This document shows positions 1 through 10,685 of a stretch of 64,000 bases of DNA, piece after piece. The notes beneath the pieces were generated by a model. The model saw nothing but the letters and a program-made list of their open reading frames with translations. It had not been told where the DNA came from and did no database searches. The position numbers and the translations under genes were made by a program. Every line of letters begins with the position of its first letter. Within the stretch, counting starts at the first letter, position 1. The DNA comes from Arcobacteraceae bacterium (GTDB lineage Bacteria > Campylobacterota > Campylobacteria > Campylobacterales > Arcobacteraceae), in contig JAIOSF010000022.1 of assembly GCA_021107755.1 (NCBI GenBank), positions 118,633 to 182,632 of the forward strand, written 5' to 3'.

Positions 1-1
1 T

Positions 2-1732
2 AACAATAAAGGTTTAGTAATTAATGCTTTTGGAACCATCTTAAATTTACCTATTATTCAACAAAGTTCTTACTCTAGTGGATTTTTTAACAATGTTCCT
101 GATGAATCTGGTGTTGTAAGAAGTGTCCCTTTAATTATTAAATATAATGAACAAATATATCCATCACTTGCCTTAGAGATTATTAGAGTAATCTCAGATA
201 TTAAAAAAGTTTTTATTAACTATGATGAAAATGGTGTAGAAAATATTCAATTGGGTGATTTTATGATTCCAACTGATAGATATGGTAGATCAATAGTAAA
301 CTTTAGAGGTGGTGCAAAAAGCTTTCAATATATCTCTGCAGTTGATATACTCAATAATAATTTTGACAAAAAAGATATTGAGGGAAAAATTGCCATAGTT
401 GGTACTAGTGCTGCTGGACTTTTAGATTTACGAGCTACACCTTTTGAATCTGTCTATCCAGGTGTTGAAGTGCATGCAAATATCATAGATAACATCTTAA
501 CAAAAAACTTTATCTCTAAACCCTCATGGGTAGATGGTTTAAATATATTACATATTTTTATTTTAAGTTTTATCATCATTATGTTAGTTGCTTATTCCCC
601 TTTGTATGTTGCATTAACAATTATTACCCTTGTAGCCGTTTTAGATATTTACTTAATCTTTCTATCATTATTTACTTATGGTTTAATTTTAAATATTCTA
701 TTTCCAATTTTAACTATTATTATTTCAAGCATAAGTGCTATAACACTAAATTATTTTCTTGAACAAAAACAAACTAAAGCAATTAAAAATAAGTTTGCTT
801 CAAAAGTTTCTAAAGAGGTTATGGAATCTCTTCTTGCAAACCCAGATGACACCTCTTTTTCTGCTATGGAAAAAGAGGTTACAGTGTTTTTTAGTGATGT
901 AAGAGGTTTTACAAATATTTCAGAATCAATGCCAAATGCAAAAGTTTTGATTGAATTTATGAATGAATATATGGATCCTATGACTGATATTATTATCAAT
1001 CAGCACGGTACAGTTGATAAATTTATTGGTGATGCTATTATGGCGTATTGGAATGCCCCAGGGAATGTTCCAGATCATGCAGAGCGTGCAGTTATAGCAA
1101 CGATGGAACAACTTCATATGCTAGATGAATTAAATAAAAAATTTGAAAAAGATGAACGATTTGCAGATGTAGTAAAAATGTCAAAAGAAAATGGTGTTCC
1201 AGTAGTTGATATTGGGATTGGTTTAAACTCTGGTGTGGTAATAGCGGGGGAGATGGGAAGTTCTCAAAGAAGTGACTATACCGTTATTGGAGATCCAATT
1301 AACTTAGGAGCTAGACTTGAATCTCTTTGTAAATTTTATAATTCTAAATGTAATATTTCAAACTTTACAAAAGAAAGAATCAATAATGAAAAGTATATAT
1401 TTAGATTCTTAGACCTTGTAACTGTAAAAGGGAAAAAAGAACCTATAGAGATATGGCAGATACATGATTACAATAGAGATGAGTCTCTACATAAACTTTA
1501 TAATGTAACTAAAAAAAGACTTTTTGAAGAGTTAGAAAGATACCACAATGCAATTAATTTATACAAAGAGGCGAATTTTTCTCAAGCATTAACTATATTT
1601 AAAGAGTTAGAATCATGGGAAGACAAAACAAATAAAAATATTTATCAAATCTATATCCAAAGATGTAAACACTATATAGAAGAGCCTCCTGAAAATTTTA
1701 ATGGAGTATTTGAACATACCACAAAAGGATAA
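2..1732 (+). CDS. CHASE2-domain adenylate/guanylate cyclase, 5' truncated by the window edge
   Basis: The reading frame is open back to base 2, so the start lies outside the window; the TTG at 251 lies inside the protein and is not a start. The N-terminal part (to about base 500) reads as the end of an extracellular CHASE2 sensor ('SGFFNNVPDESGVVRSVP'). Hydrophobic segments follow at about 535-765. The rest is a class III cyclase catalytic domain: 'FFSDVRGFT' holds a metal aspartate, 'KFIGDAIMAYW' follows, and 'DYTVIGDPINLGARLE' is the signature near the C-terminal half. The product is probably cAMP, made at the inner membrane in response to a periplasmic signal. A helical C-terminal extension (about the last 75 residues) looks TPR-like. 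The next gene, a GAF/HD-GYP protein, starts 8 bp later and is probably co-transcribed. Cyclase identity is secure; the signal is unknown. Confidence 0.9.
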   Translation, partial: NNKGLVINAFGTILNLPIIQQSSYSSGFFNNVPDESGVVRSVPLIIKYNEQIYPSLALEIIRVISDIKKVFINYDENGVENIQLGDFMIPTDRYGRSIVNFRGGAKSFQYISAVDILNNNFDKKDIEGKIAIVGTSAAGLLDLRATPFESVYPGVEVHANIIDNILTKNFISKPSWVDGLNILHIFILSFIIIMLVAYSPLYVALTIITLVAVLDIYLIFLSLFTYGLILNILFPILTIIISSISAITLNYFLEQKQTKAIKNKFASKVSKEVMESLLANPDDTSFSAMEKEVTVFFSDVRGFTNISESMPNAKVLIEFMNEYMDPMTDIIINQHGTVDKFIGDAIMAYWNAPGNVPDHAERAVIATMEQLHMLDELNKKFEKDERFADVVKMSKENGVPVVDIGIGLNSGVVIAGEMGSSQRSDYTVIGDPINLGARLESLCKFYNSKCNISNFTKERINNEKYIFRFLDLVTVKGKKEPIEIWQIHDYNRDESLHKLYNVTKKRLFEELERYHNAINLYKEANFSQALTIFKELESWEDKTNKNIYQIYIQRCKHYIEEPPENFNGVFEHTTKG

Positions 1733-1740
1733 TATTTTAA

Positions 1741-3351
1741 TTGTTTAGGTATAATAATAAAATGGACACTAAAGAAAATAACTACATACACCTTTTAAAT
1801 GAGATAGGATATCTTCTATCAACAGAGAAGAACTTACATGTAATAATGCAAAAAATACTTACTGCAGCAAAAAAAATAACAAATGCAGATGCTGGTACTT
1901 TTTATCTTGTGTGTGATGATGATAAATCTTTAAAATTTACTGCAGTTCAAACTGATTCATTAGATATTAGCCTTTCGAGTGCCGAGGGGACAATACCCTG
2001 GCCAAATCTTCCTTTATATAAAGATGATGGAACACAAAATGATATAAACATATCTGTAAATTGTGCTTTAAATGATAAACTTATAAATGTAGAAGATGTA
2101 TACAAATCAAAAGAGTTTAACTTTGAAGGTCCAAGAGCTTTTGATATAGCAACTGGATACAGAACAAAATCAATGCTTGTTGTTCCTATGAAAAACTATG
2201 AAAATGATATCATTGGAGTTGTGCAACTTATTAATAAACAAGATAAAAATGAAAAAAGTGTTGCATTTACAAAAGATGATGAAGATTTAATTCTTTCTAT
2301 GTCTTCACAAGCAGCTATGTCAATAACACAACAAAAACTTGTACAAGATTTAGAAAATCTTTTAGACTCATTTATTCAAGCAATTGCTACAGCAATTGGT
2401 GAAAAATCTAAATATACTCAAGGACATATCAATAGAGTGTCAGAAATTTCTTTAGCTATAGCAAATGCTATAAATGAAGATAAAGATGGTATTTATAAAG
2501 ATAAGTATTTTGATAAAGACCAATTAAAAGAGATTGATGTAGCTGCATGGATGCATGATGTTGGTAAAATCACAACACCAGATCATGTAGTTGATAAAGC
2601 AACAAAACTTGAAACCATTTACGATAGAATTGAAACTATAGAGGTAAAGTTTGAGTTACTTAAAAGGGAAAAAGAGATTGAGCTTTTGCGTAAAATAAAC
2701 CATGAACCTAATATCGAAAAAATAGACCACCTAAAAAGTGTGTATAAAAATGAGATAACTACTTTAAATAATGATTTTAAATTTATTAAAGAGATGAATA
2801 AGGGTAGTGAGTTTATGGATGAAGAAAAAATAAAAAGAGTCCATAATATAGCAAAAAAACAGATTATTATGCACCATAAAAAACAAAACCTGCTTACTGA
2901 AAATGAGGTATATAATCTCACAATTAAAAAAGGTACTCTAACACAAGAGGAACGATTTGTTATTAATAATCATGCGAAACTTAGTATTGATATTTTAAAC
3001 TCTCTCCCCTTTCCAAAAAAGCTTAAAAATGTTCCCACTATTGCAGGTGGTCATCATGAAAAAATAGGTGGAGGAGGATATCCTTTTGGTTTAAAAGGGG
3101 ATGAAATAAGTTTTGAAGCAAGAATTATTGCTGTTGCTGATATATTTGAGGCACTCACAGCCTCTGATAGACCTTACAAAGAACCAAACACTTTAAATCA
3201 ATCTATTAGAATACTCTCATTTATGGTAAAAGATGGTGAATTAGATAAAGATTTGGTAAAATTCTTTCTTGATAATAACTTACATCTAGACTATGCAAAA
3301 GACAACCTTTTAGAACATCAAATTGATGAAGTAACAGTAACTATAGACTAG
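1741..3351 (+). CDS. GAF domain HD-GYP putative c-di-GMP phosphodiesterase
   Basis: This is a cytosolic protein of about 530 residues. A GAF domain lies at about residues 15-200. The HD-GYP domain follows ('AWMHDVGK', later 'GGHHEKIGGGGYPFGL' and 'ARIIAVADIFEALTASDRPYK'). The HD and GYP motifs are intact, so hydrolysis of cyclic di-GMP is the expected activity. A charged helical insertion of about 110 residues sits between the HD and GYP halves, which is longer than usual. The start is uncertain: TTG at 1741 has AAAGGA 11 bp upstream, while ATG at 1762 would begin 'MDTKENNYIHLL', matching where the GAF fold begins. It lies 8 bp after the CHASE2 cyclase, suggesting that the two handle linked nucleotide signals. 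Confidence 0.88.
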   Translation: MFRYNNKMDTKENNYIHLLNEIGYLLSTEKNLHVIMQKILTAAKKITNADAGTFYLVCDDDKSLKFTAVQTDSLDISLSSAEGTIPWPNLPLYKDDGTQNDINISVNCALNDKLINVEDVYKSKEFNFEGPRAFDIATGYRTKSMLVVPMKNYENDIIGVVQLINKQDKNEKSVAFTKDDEDLILSMSSQAAMSITQQKLVQDLENLLDSFIQAIATAIGEKSKYTQGHINRVSEISLAIANAINEDKDGIYKDKYFDKDQLKEIDVAAWMHDVGKITTPDHVVDKATKLETIYDRIETIEVKFELLKREKEIELLRKINHEPNIEKIDHLKSVYKNEITTLNNDFKFIKEMNKGSEFMDEEKIKRVHNIAKKQIIMHHKKQNLLTENEVYNLTIKKGTLTQEERFVINNHAKLSIDILNSLPFPKKLKNVPTIAGGHHEKIGGGGYPFGLKGDEISFEARIIAVADIFEALTASDRPYKEPNTLNQSIRILSFMVKDGELDKDLVKFFLDNNLHLDYAKDNLLEHQIDEVTVTID

Positions 3352-4709
3352 TTTTTTATAAAATAGCTCTTTACACCCTCAGCAATACCAACTGCTATAT
3401 TTTTTTGATATTTTGTCGTTTTAATTCTTCTTCCCTCTTTTGGATGAGAGATATATCCAACTTCAATTAAAATAGATGGCATTTGAGCTCCAACAAGTAC
3501 CCAAAATGGCCCCTCTCTCACTCCACCATCTTTAATAGCACTCTTCCCATAAATAGCTCTTAGTTTATAAAGCATATTTCTTTGTATATCTATTGCAATC
3601 TTATTTGAAGCAGTAATTTTAGACTGATTAAGTATTGTTAAAAGTGAATTTTTACTCCCCCAACTCATCTTATCCATATCACCTTTATTCTCTAAAGCTG
3701 CAACCCTTTTTGCTCTAGCACTTCTTGCTGGACTTAAAAAGTAAGTTTCTACTCCATGTACATATTTAGCTTTTGACTTCGGTACAGCATTCGCATGTAA
3801 GGAGATGAATATATCTGCATTTTTTACATTGGCAAAATGTGTTCTATCATTAAGTTCTACAAATTTATCTCTAGACCTTGTAAGATATACTTTAAAGCCC
3901 ATTTTATTTAGCTCTTTTTTAAGGTATTTTGCAACTGCTAGAACAATATTTTTTTCATAGTTTCTACCAGGTCCTACAGCTCCTGCATCTTTTCCACCAT
4001 GTCCTGCATCAATTACTATTGTTTTAGCTGATGGGAAAAACATATCATTAGGCAACATCTGAACACTATTTTTTCTTGACTTAGTATTTAAATCTAAAAC
4101 TTTTATAATAATTCGCTTTTTTGCAATTATATAAATAGTTTTTAGGTTACTTTTATCCCTTAATGATATTCTTAAAACATCGTCTTTATATTGATAAATT
4201 GTTATTTTATTTACACCTTTAATAAAAAGTTTTGTAGGTCTTGCATCTTTAAAACTCCCTTTTATATTAAACTCGTCATAAAAATAATTTTTATCTTTTC
4301 TTTCATCAAAATCGATAAAAGACTTATCTATATTTTCATAAAAGTCAATTGTAATACTATTTATATCTTGTGTTACAGATTTAATTGTATATTGAGATTT
4401 AACAACTTTTGGTTTTATAACTGGGGGTTTGAGATAGGATGTTGTTTGTACTTTGTTTTTTATTATAGTACTAGTATCGATTCTATTGAGCTCTTTTTGA
4501 TATTTTAAAGTATTGAGATTAAGCTTATCAGCATAGCGTATAAGTTTTTTTAAATAATCAACTTCTTTGGCTCTATCATTAGACATAATAGCACCAAGAT
4601 ACAACCTTTTTGTTGTATCATATTTATCTTTATAGTACTCCTTACTTAAAGCAAAAGAGTACTGAGAAATTAATATAACAATTAAAAAGAGTTTAATTAA
4701 TTGTTTCAA
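3348..4709 (-). CDS. N-acetylmuramoyl-L-alanine amidase (Amidase_3, AmiC type)
   Basis: This exported enzyme (453 residues) cleaves the bond between MurNAc and the stem peptide during septum splitting. A signal peptide spans residues 1-20. A lysine-rich linker and a beta-rich AMIN-like region (about 105-205) precede the zinc amidase domain at about 228-453. Zinc ligands are visible: His237 in 'DAGHGGKDAG', Glu252 in 'YEKN' and His305 in 'SLHAN'. The catalytic Glu is in 'ILIEVGYISHP' near the C-terminus. It is the last gene of the pyrH-rpoZ-spoT-tyrS block and starts 1 bp from the nitronate monooxygenase stop. Its stop overlaps the end of the convergent HD-GYP gene by 4 bp. C. jejuni has an amidase at the equivalent position (recalled synteny). 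Confidence 0.93.
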   Translation of the reverse strand: MKQLIKLFLIVILISQYSFALSKEYYKDKYDTTKRLYLGAIMSNDRAKEVDYLKKLIRYADKLNLNTLKYQKELNRIDTSTIIKNKVQTTSYLKPPVIKPKVVKSQYTIKSVTQDINSITIDFYENIDKSFIDFDERKDKNYFYDEFNIKGSFKDARPTKLFIKGVNKITIYQYKDDVLRISLRDKSNLKTIYIIAKKRIIIKVLDLNTKSRKNSVQMLPNDMFFPSAKTIVIDAGHGGKDAGAVGPGRNYEKNIVLAVAKYLKKELNKMGFKVYLTRSRDKFVELNDRTHFANVKNADIFISLHANAVPKSKAKYVHGVETYFLSPARSARAKRVAALENKGDMDKMSWGSKNSLLTILNQSKITASNKIAIDIQRNMLYKLRAIYGKSAIKDGGVREGPFWVLVGAQMPSILIEVGYISHPKEGRRIKTTKYQKNIAVGIAEGVKSYFIKN

Positions 4710-4710
4710 A

Positions 4711-5784
4711 TCACTCGCCGTTTGTAAGTTTTTCCATCAATTCTTTTACAGTTATTAATTTTTTTACTTTATACCCATTTGTACCTGTAAAAAATAATCC
4801 TGTTTCAGTATCCCCCATATATGCAGCACTTAATCTATCAGCTATACAATATCCAACAGCTTTTGCCTCTTCTCCCCTATTACAAGGAGCAACACAGTTA
4901 CTAATACAGGCTACTTTGGGAGCCGTACCATTTTCTATAGTTTTTTGTAAATTTGTTATAACACCTCTTGCTGGTAGTCCTACAGGCGACTTTAAAAGTT
5001 TAATATCTTTTTCTTCAGCATTTATAAGGACATTTTTCAAAGCATCACTTGCATCACACTCATATGTCCCTATAAATCGTGTTGCCATCTGAACACCCGC
5101 ACAGCCCATCTCTAAAAATTTATCAATATCTTTTTTATCCCAAACACCACCAGCAGCAATTATTGGCATATTACCCCAGTTTTTAGCTTCTTCTATTACA
5201 GGAGGTACAATATTTTCTAACTTTGATTCCTCTTTAAAACAATCATCATATTTAAATCCTTGATGTCCACCACTCAATGGTCCTTCAACTATAACAGCAT
5301 CTGGTAACTTATTATATCTTTTCCATTTTTTACAGATTAATTTTAAAGCTCTGGCTGAACTTACAATAGGTATAAGAGCAACATCTGGATAATCTTTTGT
5401 AAACTCAGGCATATTTGTAGGTATTCCTGCTCCTGTTATAATAATATCTGCACCTGCTTCACAAGCATCATGTACCACTCTACCATAATCACTTTGTGCA
5501 TAAAGGATATTTACTCCAAGTGGTTCATCTCCACAAATTTTTCTAGCATTTTTAAATATCTCTATTAATGCCTCTTTTGAATAAAAGTTTTCTTCTGAAT
5601 AAGGTTTATTTTGTACATTTTTTTTAGAGAACTTTTTATCTTGATAATATCCTGTACCAACAGCACTAATAACACCTAGTCCCCCTTCAAGTGATACATT
5701 ACCTGCTAATCTATCCCAACTTATACCAACTCCCATTCCACCTTGTATAATTGGTTTTTCAATCTCATATTTACCTATTCTCAT
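4711..5784 (-). CDS. Nitronate monooxygenase / 2-nitropropane dioxygenase-like FMN enzyme
   Basis: A 357-residue FMN-dependent TIM-barrel protein of the nitronate monooxygenase/FabK superfamily. It shows 'PIIQGGMGVGIS' at the start of the barrel and 'GPLSGGHQG' carrying the family's active-site histidine. 'IIAAGGV' and 'GAGVQMATRFIGT' are the phosphate-binding loops for FMN. A cysteine-rich stretch ('ACISNCVAPCNRGEEAKAVG') near residues 290-310 is typical of the long Campylobacterota versions and could bind metal, but that is inference. The substrate cannot be read from sequence: nitronate detoxification or an enoyl-reductase-like role are both possible. It lies between tyrS and the amidase in a conserved block. 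Confidence 0.85.
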   Translation of the reverse strand: MRIGKYEIEKPIIQGGMGVGISWDRLAGNVSLEGGLGVISAVGTGYYQDKKFSKKNVQNKPYSEENFYSKEALIEIFKNARKICGDEPLGVNILYAQSDYGRVVHDACEAGADIIITGAGIPTNMPEFTKDYPDVALIPIVSSARALKLICKKWKRYNKLPDAVIVEGPLSGGHQGFKYDDCFKEESKLENIVPPVIEEAKNWGNMPIIAAGGVWDKKDIDKFLEMGCAGVQMATRFIGTYECDASDALKNVLINAEEKDIKLLKSPVGLPARGVITNLQKTIENGTAPKVACISNCVAPCNRGEEAKAVGYCIADRLSAAYMGDTETGLFFTGTNGYKVKKLITVKELMEKLTNGE

Positions 5785-5821
5785 TCGCTACCCTTATTCT
5801 AATTTTGTACTAAACTATTAT

Positions 5822-7030
5822 TTATTTTATCGTAACTTTTGCAAAATTCTTCTTACCCTTTTGCAATATATACTCTTTATTTTCTAAAATCATCTTATCA
5901 TCATCAACTTTTTGCTGATCAAGTTTTACAGCCCCTGCTTTAATATCTCTTCTTGCTTGTGAAGTTGATGGAACTAATTCACACTCAACTAATGCTTGTA
6001 AAATACCTATTCCACTACCTAGTGTGTACTCTTTCATATCTGTTGGGATATCTTTTTTAGCAAAAATTTTCGTAAACTCATCTGCTGCAATTTGCCCTGC
6101 ACCACTTCCATGAAATCTATCTACTATCTCTACTGCTAGCATATCTTTTGCTTTTTTAGGATGAACAATTTTAGCTTCTACATCAGCTTTTAATTGTCCT
6201 ATCTCTTTTAAGCTTTTTGAAGATAAAAGTTCATAATATCTCCACATCAGTTCATCTGATATACTTAAAACTTTTCCAAACATATCATTAGCCTCATCGG
6301 TTACCCCGATATAGTTTCCAAGAGATTTTGACATCTTTTGAACACCATCAAGACCTTCTAATATAGGCATCATTAAAACAACTTGTTGTTTTTTGATATT
6401 GTATGCTTTTTGAAGTTGTCTCCCCATCAAAAGGTTAAATTTTTGATCAGTACCACCTACCTCAACATCAGATTCCAAATGAACACTATCATAACCTTGT
6501 AATAAAGGATAAGTAAATTCACTTACTGCTATTGGAGAATTTGAAGCATATCTTTTACTAAAATCATCTCTTTCTAACATTCTAGCAACTGTTAAATTTG
6601 AAGCTAAATGTATTATACCAGCAGCACCTAAATCATTAAGCCAAGTACTATTAAAAACAACTTGAGTTTTAGACTCATCAAGAATTTTAAACACTTGTTC
6701 TTTGTAGCTTTGTGCATTTTTTAAAACATCATCTTTACTTAATATTTTTCTTGTTACACTTTTTCCTGTTGGATCTCCAATGCTTGCTGTAAAATCACCA
6801 ATTAAAAACTGTACAATAGCACCATATTTTTGAAATGTTGCTAGTTTTTGTAATAATACAGTATGCCCTAAATGTAAATCAGGTGCTGTTGGATCAAATC
6901 CAGCTTTTACATAAAAATTTTCATTTTTTTCAAAATAATTTTTTAAAAGAATCTCTAATCTTTCATTATCTATAATCTCTTCAGCACCTCTTGAAATCTC
7001 TTCTAGTGCTTCTTTAATCTTTAATTCCAT
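5822..7030 (-). CDS. tyrS: Tyrosyl-tRNA synthetase
   Basis: Class I aminoacyl-tRNA synthetase of 402 residues that charges tRNA-Tyr with tyrosine. The HIGH-type motif is 'HLGHT' at residues 53-57 after '[13 protein letters not shown]'. The KMSKS motif is present as '[11 protein letters not shown]'. A C-terminal S4-like RNA-binding domain covers about the last 65 residues ('[17 protein letters not shown]'). Length and motif order match the bacterial TyrRS subtype with KMSKS. It lies 10 bp downstream of spoT, within the conserved minus-strand block. Confidence 0.97.
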   Translation of the reverse strand: MELKIKEALEEISRGAEEIIDNERLEILLKNYFEKNENFYVKAGFDPTAPDLHLGHTVLLQKLATFQKYGAIVQFLIGDFTASIGDPTGKSVTRKILSKDDVLKNAQSYKEQVFKILDESKTQVVFNSTWLNDLGAAGIIHLASNLTVARMLERDDFSKRYASNSPIAVSEFTYPLLQGYDSVHLESDVEVGGTDQKFNLLMGRQLQKAYNIKKQQVVLMMPILEGLDGVQKMSKSLGNYIGVTDEANDMFGKVLSISDELMWRYYELLSSKSLKEIGQLKADVEAKIVHPKKAKDMLAVEIVDRFHGSGAGQIAADEFTKIFAKKDIPTDMKEYTLGSGIGILQALVECELVPSTSQARRDIKAGAVKLDQQKVDDDKMILENKEYILQKGKKNFAKVTIK

Positions 7031-7040
7031 TCACTTTTCC

Positions 7041-9200
7041 CTATTTATAAGCATCTAAACTTAAATAAAATTCAATAATTTTTGCTTTTTGTTCACACAA
7101 AGTTCGTACCTGTTCTTTGTTATCATTTTTAATCTCAAAATCTATTGTACAGTATTGATTAGAAGCATATTTATCTTTGCCATATTCTACAAGTAATATT
7201 GTAGCTTCATGCTCAACTGACAGATAAGTTAACAATCGTGCTAACTCACCTCTAATATTTGGTAAACTTACAACCATTTTATATTTATAAAATTTGTCTT
7301 TTACCCAATCACAATATAACATTTGATTATTTTTTTTCATTTTTTTGTATGCTTTTTCACATAATTTATGATGAATAGTTACATCTTTTTGATCTTTTAA
7401 AGCAACAATATCATCACCAAACTTGGGGTGACAACAGTGGTCAAATGATACTGTATTTATACTAAAATTTGAATATATTAAAACATTATCAAATTGAATC
7501 TTTTTTAAACTCAATCCTTGTACTTTAAATCTTGCAAAAATCCCTTCAGTTGAACGGACATATTTTTGTATTGTTTTTTTTGTATGTTTTAAATGGTCTA
7601 AGTTATATACTATTTTATTAAGATTTGTTAATTTCAAATCTTCTAATTGATCTAAAATAAACTCTTTATATCTAGAGAATATAGTATTTATAATGTTTTT
7701 ACTACTTAAATCATCTATATGTTTTAATCTATTATGACACAAAGTTTTTATAGATTTTTTAGCTTTAGTTGTTTGTACCATATCTTGCCAAGTACATCTT
7801 GGTATTATATGGTTATTGGTAATTATTGAAATAATATCTCCACTTCTTAACTGTGTTAAGAGTGGTTTATTTACTTTATTAATTAGTGCTTCCATAGCAT
7901 AATTTCCAACATCAGTATGGATAGCATAAGCAAAATCAAAAGCAGTAGAGCCACGAGGAAGCATAAATATATCACCCTTAGGTGAATATACAATAATATC
8001 TTCACTATATAAATCTTGTTTTGCATCATCATAAAACTCTTCCACACTCGCATCACTAGAGGCTAAAGAGTGAAGCCAATCCAAACTCGGTCCTTTTGCA
8101 CTCGTAGTATTGCTTCTTCCGCTTTTATACTTCCAATGTGCTGCAACCCCATACTCTGCAATATCGTGCATATCAAAAGTTCTTATTTGTACTTCAAATA
8201 TTTTTGAATCTGAAAATACTGTTGTATGGATAGTTTGATATCCATTCTCTTTTGGTACTGATACATAATCTTTAAATCGTGAAACTAATGGTTTAAAACT
8301 TGTATGAATAAGTCCTAAAATATTATAACAATCAATTGGCTCTTTTACTAGTATTCTTATAGCATAAAGATCAAGTACCTCATCTATACTCACACCTTTT
8401 CTTTGCATTTTTAAAAATATTGAATAATAGTGTTTAATTCTACTAAATATTTTAATATCATCTGTAAAGCCATTTTTATCTAGTACTTTTTTTGTTTTAG
8501 ATAAAAAATTGTTGATTGTTAATTGTACTTTTTGCTGATATGCTCTCATGTGAATATCAATTTTTTCGTACTCTTGTGGGTACAAATAAAAAAATGCTAA
8601 ATCTTCTAAAACATTTTTAATAGTAGAGATACCCAATCTATGGGCAATTGGTGCATATACAACTAAAGTTTCTTCTGATATTCTTTTTTGTTTTTCTGCT
8701 GATAATGCTTCAAGAGTAAGCATATTATGTAGTCTATCACAAAGCTTTACAACCATAACTCGAACATCATCAATAGCAGCTACTAACATTTTTCTAAAAG
8801 TAAGTGCTGAAGTTATAAGTTTTGCATTGTCAGTTGCTGGTGCTAATTCGTGTTCCCGTATCTCTGTAATTTTTGTTAAACCATCAACAATATGGGCAAC
8901 ATCTTTGCCAAATTCTCTTTGTATATCATCAATAGTTGTAGCAGTGTCTTCTACTACATCATGTAATAATGCAGCTATTACCATGTGTTCATCATTACTA
9001 TAGTATGCTGTAATTACAGATACTAATATAGGGTGAACAACATACTCTTCGCCACTTTTTCTAAACTGATTTTTATGTGCTTGGATTGAAAAGTCAAGAG
9101 CTTTTTCAACATCAGTAGTTACTTGAAAATGTATTTTAAGTAACTCTAAAGCTCCATCTATTGTTTTTGTATATTTTATACTATTTAAAAACTTATTCAA
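7041..9200 (-). CDS. spoT: Bifunctional (p)ppGpp synthetase/hydrolase RelA/SpoT
   Basis: A 719-residue long RSH enzyme of the stringent response. The hydrolase HD domain lies at about 30-190 and has 'ALLHDVVEDT' (His-Asp at 79-80) plus 'KLCDRLHNMLTL', so hydrolase residues are intact. The synthetase domain (about 240-370) has 'FSRIKHYYSIFLKM' and 'PKENGYQTIHTTV'. A TGS domain follows ('VYSPKGDIFMLPRGSTAFDFAYAIH'; about 390-455) and an ACT-like C-terminus ends the protein. Campylobacterota usually have a single RSH enzyme, so this is probably the only long one. It follows rpoZ by 26 bp, the familiar rpoZ-spoT pairing. Confidence 0.96.
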   Translation of the reverse strand: MNKFLNSIKYTKTIDGALELLKIHFQVTTDVEKALDFSIQAHKNQFRKSGEEYVVHPILVSVITAYYSNDEHMVIAALLHDVVEDTATTIDDIQREFGKDVAHIVDGLTKITEIREHELAPATDNAKLITSALTFRKMLVAAIDDVRVMVVKLCDRLHNMLTLEALSAEKQKRISEETLVVYAPIAHRLGISTIKNVLEDLAFFYLYPQEYEKIDIHMRAYQQKVQLTINNFLSKTKKVLDKNGFTDDIKIFSRIKHYYSIFLKMQRKGVSIDEVLDLYAIRILVKEPIDCYNILGLIHTSFKPLVSRFKDYVSVPKENGYQTIHTTVFSDSKIFEVQIRTFDMHDIAEYGVAAHWKYKSGRSNTTSAKGPSLDWLHSLASSDASVEEFYDDAKQDLYSEDIIVYSPKGDIFMLPRGSTAFDFAYAIHTDVGNYAMEALINKVNKPLLTQLRSGDIISIITNNHIIPRCTWQDMVQTTKAKKSIKTLCHNRLKHIDDLSSKNIINTIFSRYKEFILDQLEDLKLTNLNKIVYNLDHLKHTKKTIQKYVRSTEGIFARFKVQGLSLKKIQFDNVLIYSNFSINTVSFDHCCHPKFGDDIVALKDQKDVTIHHKLCEKAYKKMKKNNQMLYCDWVKDKFYKYKMVVSLPNIRGELARLLTYLSVEHEATILLVEYGKDKYASNQYCTIDFEIKNDNKEQVRTLCEQKAKIIEFYLSLDAYK

Positions 9201-9226
9201 AGCAACTCAAATTATATAATTTTGTG

Positions 9227-9436
9227 TTACTCTACGCTATCTATTGTTAATACACCTGATGCAATCTCTTTAATAGCGATATCTGTATATTTCATATTTT
9301 TAGTTTGATTACTATCAATTAAAGGTTTTGCACCTTTACTTAACTCATCTGCTCTTTGACCAACTGCAACAGATAATATATATCTATCATTATTTACTCT
9401 TTCTAAAGCTTGTGCTAATATCTCTTCAATTCTCAT
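9227..9436 (-). CDS. rpoZ: RNA polymerase omega subunit
   Basis: A 69-residue protein matching the omega subunit in size and pattern: 'RIEEILAQALERVNNDRYILSVAVGQRADELSKG' followed by a region rich in Ile and Lys ending 'AIKEIASGVL'. Omega helps assemble beta-prime and is part of a ppGpp site in proteobacterial polymerases. It lies between pyrH (10 bp upstream) and spoT (26 bp downstream). Confidence 0.95.
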   Translation of the reverse strand: MRIEEILAQALERVNNDRYILSVAVGQRADELSKGAKPLIDSNQTKNMKYTDIAIKEIASGVLTIDSVE

Positions 9437-9446
9437 TTTTTTCCTT

Positions 9447-10199
<753 letters not shown>

Positions 10200-10250
10200 T
10201 TATTATGACTTGTTTAAGTAAAACTGAATGCATATTAATCGTCTTGATTA

Positions 10251-10293
10251 AACTAACACTTAACTTACACTTCCTTGTTATACTTCCATACAT
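10251..10293 (+). promoter_or_regulatory. Operator/promoter copy 1: 11-bp tandem half-sites over the -35, extended -10
   Basis: This 43-bp block recurs at 10686-10728 with one mismatch. It contains two tandem 11-mers, CTAACACTTAA (10253-10263) and CTTACACTTCC (10264-10274), identical at 8 of 11 positions. Next comes an extended -10, TG-t-TATACT (hexamer 10279-10284). The -35 position 17 bp upstream falls inside the first half-site and has no good consensus. Direct repeats of 11 bp across a poor -35 are the classic layout for activation by an OmpR/PhoB-family regulator. The likely binder is the response regulator at 12067-12699. Confidence 0.72.
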
Positions 10294-10313
10294 CTTAAAG
10301 AAAGGAGGAGATA

Positions 10314-10544
10314 ATGAACTTAAGTAAATATATTGCAATTTTAGCCATTATTGGTGTAACAAGTCTATTTGCAGCAGAAGTTAAACAAATTAGTATTTTG
10401 GTAGATCAAATCAACAATACAAGTGATGTAAAAGCGAAAAAGAACTTGATGGATACACTAGAGAAAGAACTTGAAATGCTAGATAAAAAAGATATTACTA
10501 AAGCACAAGCTATTGTTGATGAAAAATTGAAAACATCTAATTAA
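10314..10544 (+). CDS. Small exported protein, copy A (cassette paralogue)
   Basis: A 76-residue protein with a signal peptide ('MNLSKYIAILAIIGVTSLFAAEV', cut probably after AA at 21) and a mature helical part of about 55 residues rich in Lys, Glu and Asp. I do not recognise a named family. It is clearly paralogous to the product of 10749-10979 ('EVKQIS.LVD.INNT') and more distantly to 12696-12953. A very strong ribosome site, AAAGGAGGAG, precedes the ATG. The gene has its own operator block (10251-10293) and ends before a perfect palindrome. The mature part probably acts in the periplasm; a role in sensing or buffering envelope signals for the neighbouring two-component system is inference. 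Confidence 0.85.
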   Translation: MNLSKYIAILAIIGVTSLFAAEVKQISILVDQINNTSDVKAKKNLMDTLEKELEMLDKKDITKAQAIVDEKLKTSN

Positions 10545-10590
10545 AAACTATACTATACTATACATTTACAGAACTAATTTAATAATTTTA

Positions 10591-10626
10591 GTAAAATATT
10601 TTATCATAATTGATAAAATATTTTAC
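10591..10626. terminator. Perfect 16-bp inverted repeat after copy A
   Basis: GTAAAATATTTTATCA (10591-10606) is followed by the loop TAAT and the exact reverse complement (10611-10626). The stem is almost all A:T and no T-run follows on the plus strand, so it is a non-classical terminator or an mRNA-stabilising hairpin. Each arm contains the self-complementary 12-mer TAAAATATTTTA, so it could instead be a pair of protein sites. The same structure follows copy B. Confidence 0.6.
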
Positions 10627-10685
10627 AACTACTATACAAAGTAAATTCTACACAAATTCTTTTGTCCACCTATAGATACTTTTTC

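Noticed and set aside
251..1732. A shorter cyclase gene starting at TTG 251
   Set aside because: The frame is open and matches a CHASE2 domain back to base 2, so the gene is truncated by the window, not started at 251.
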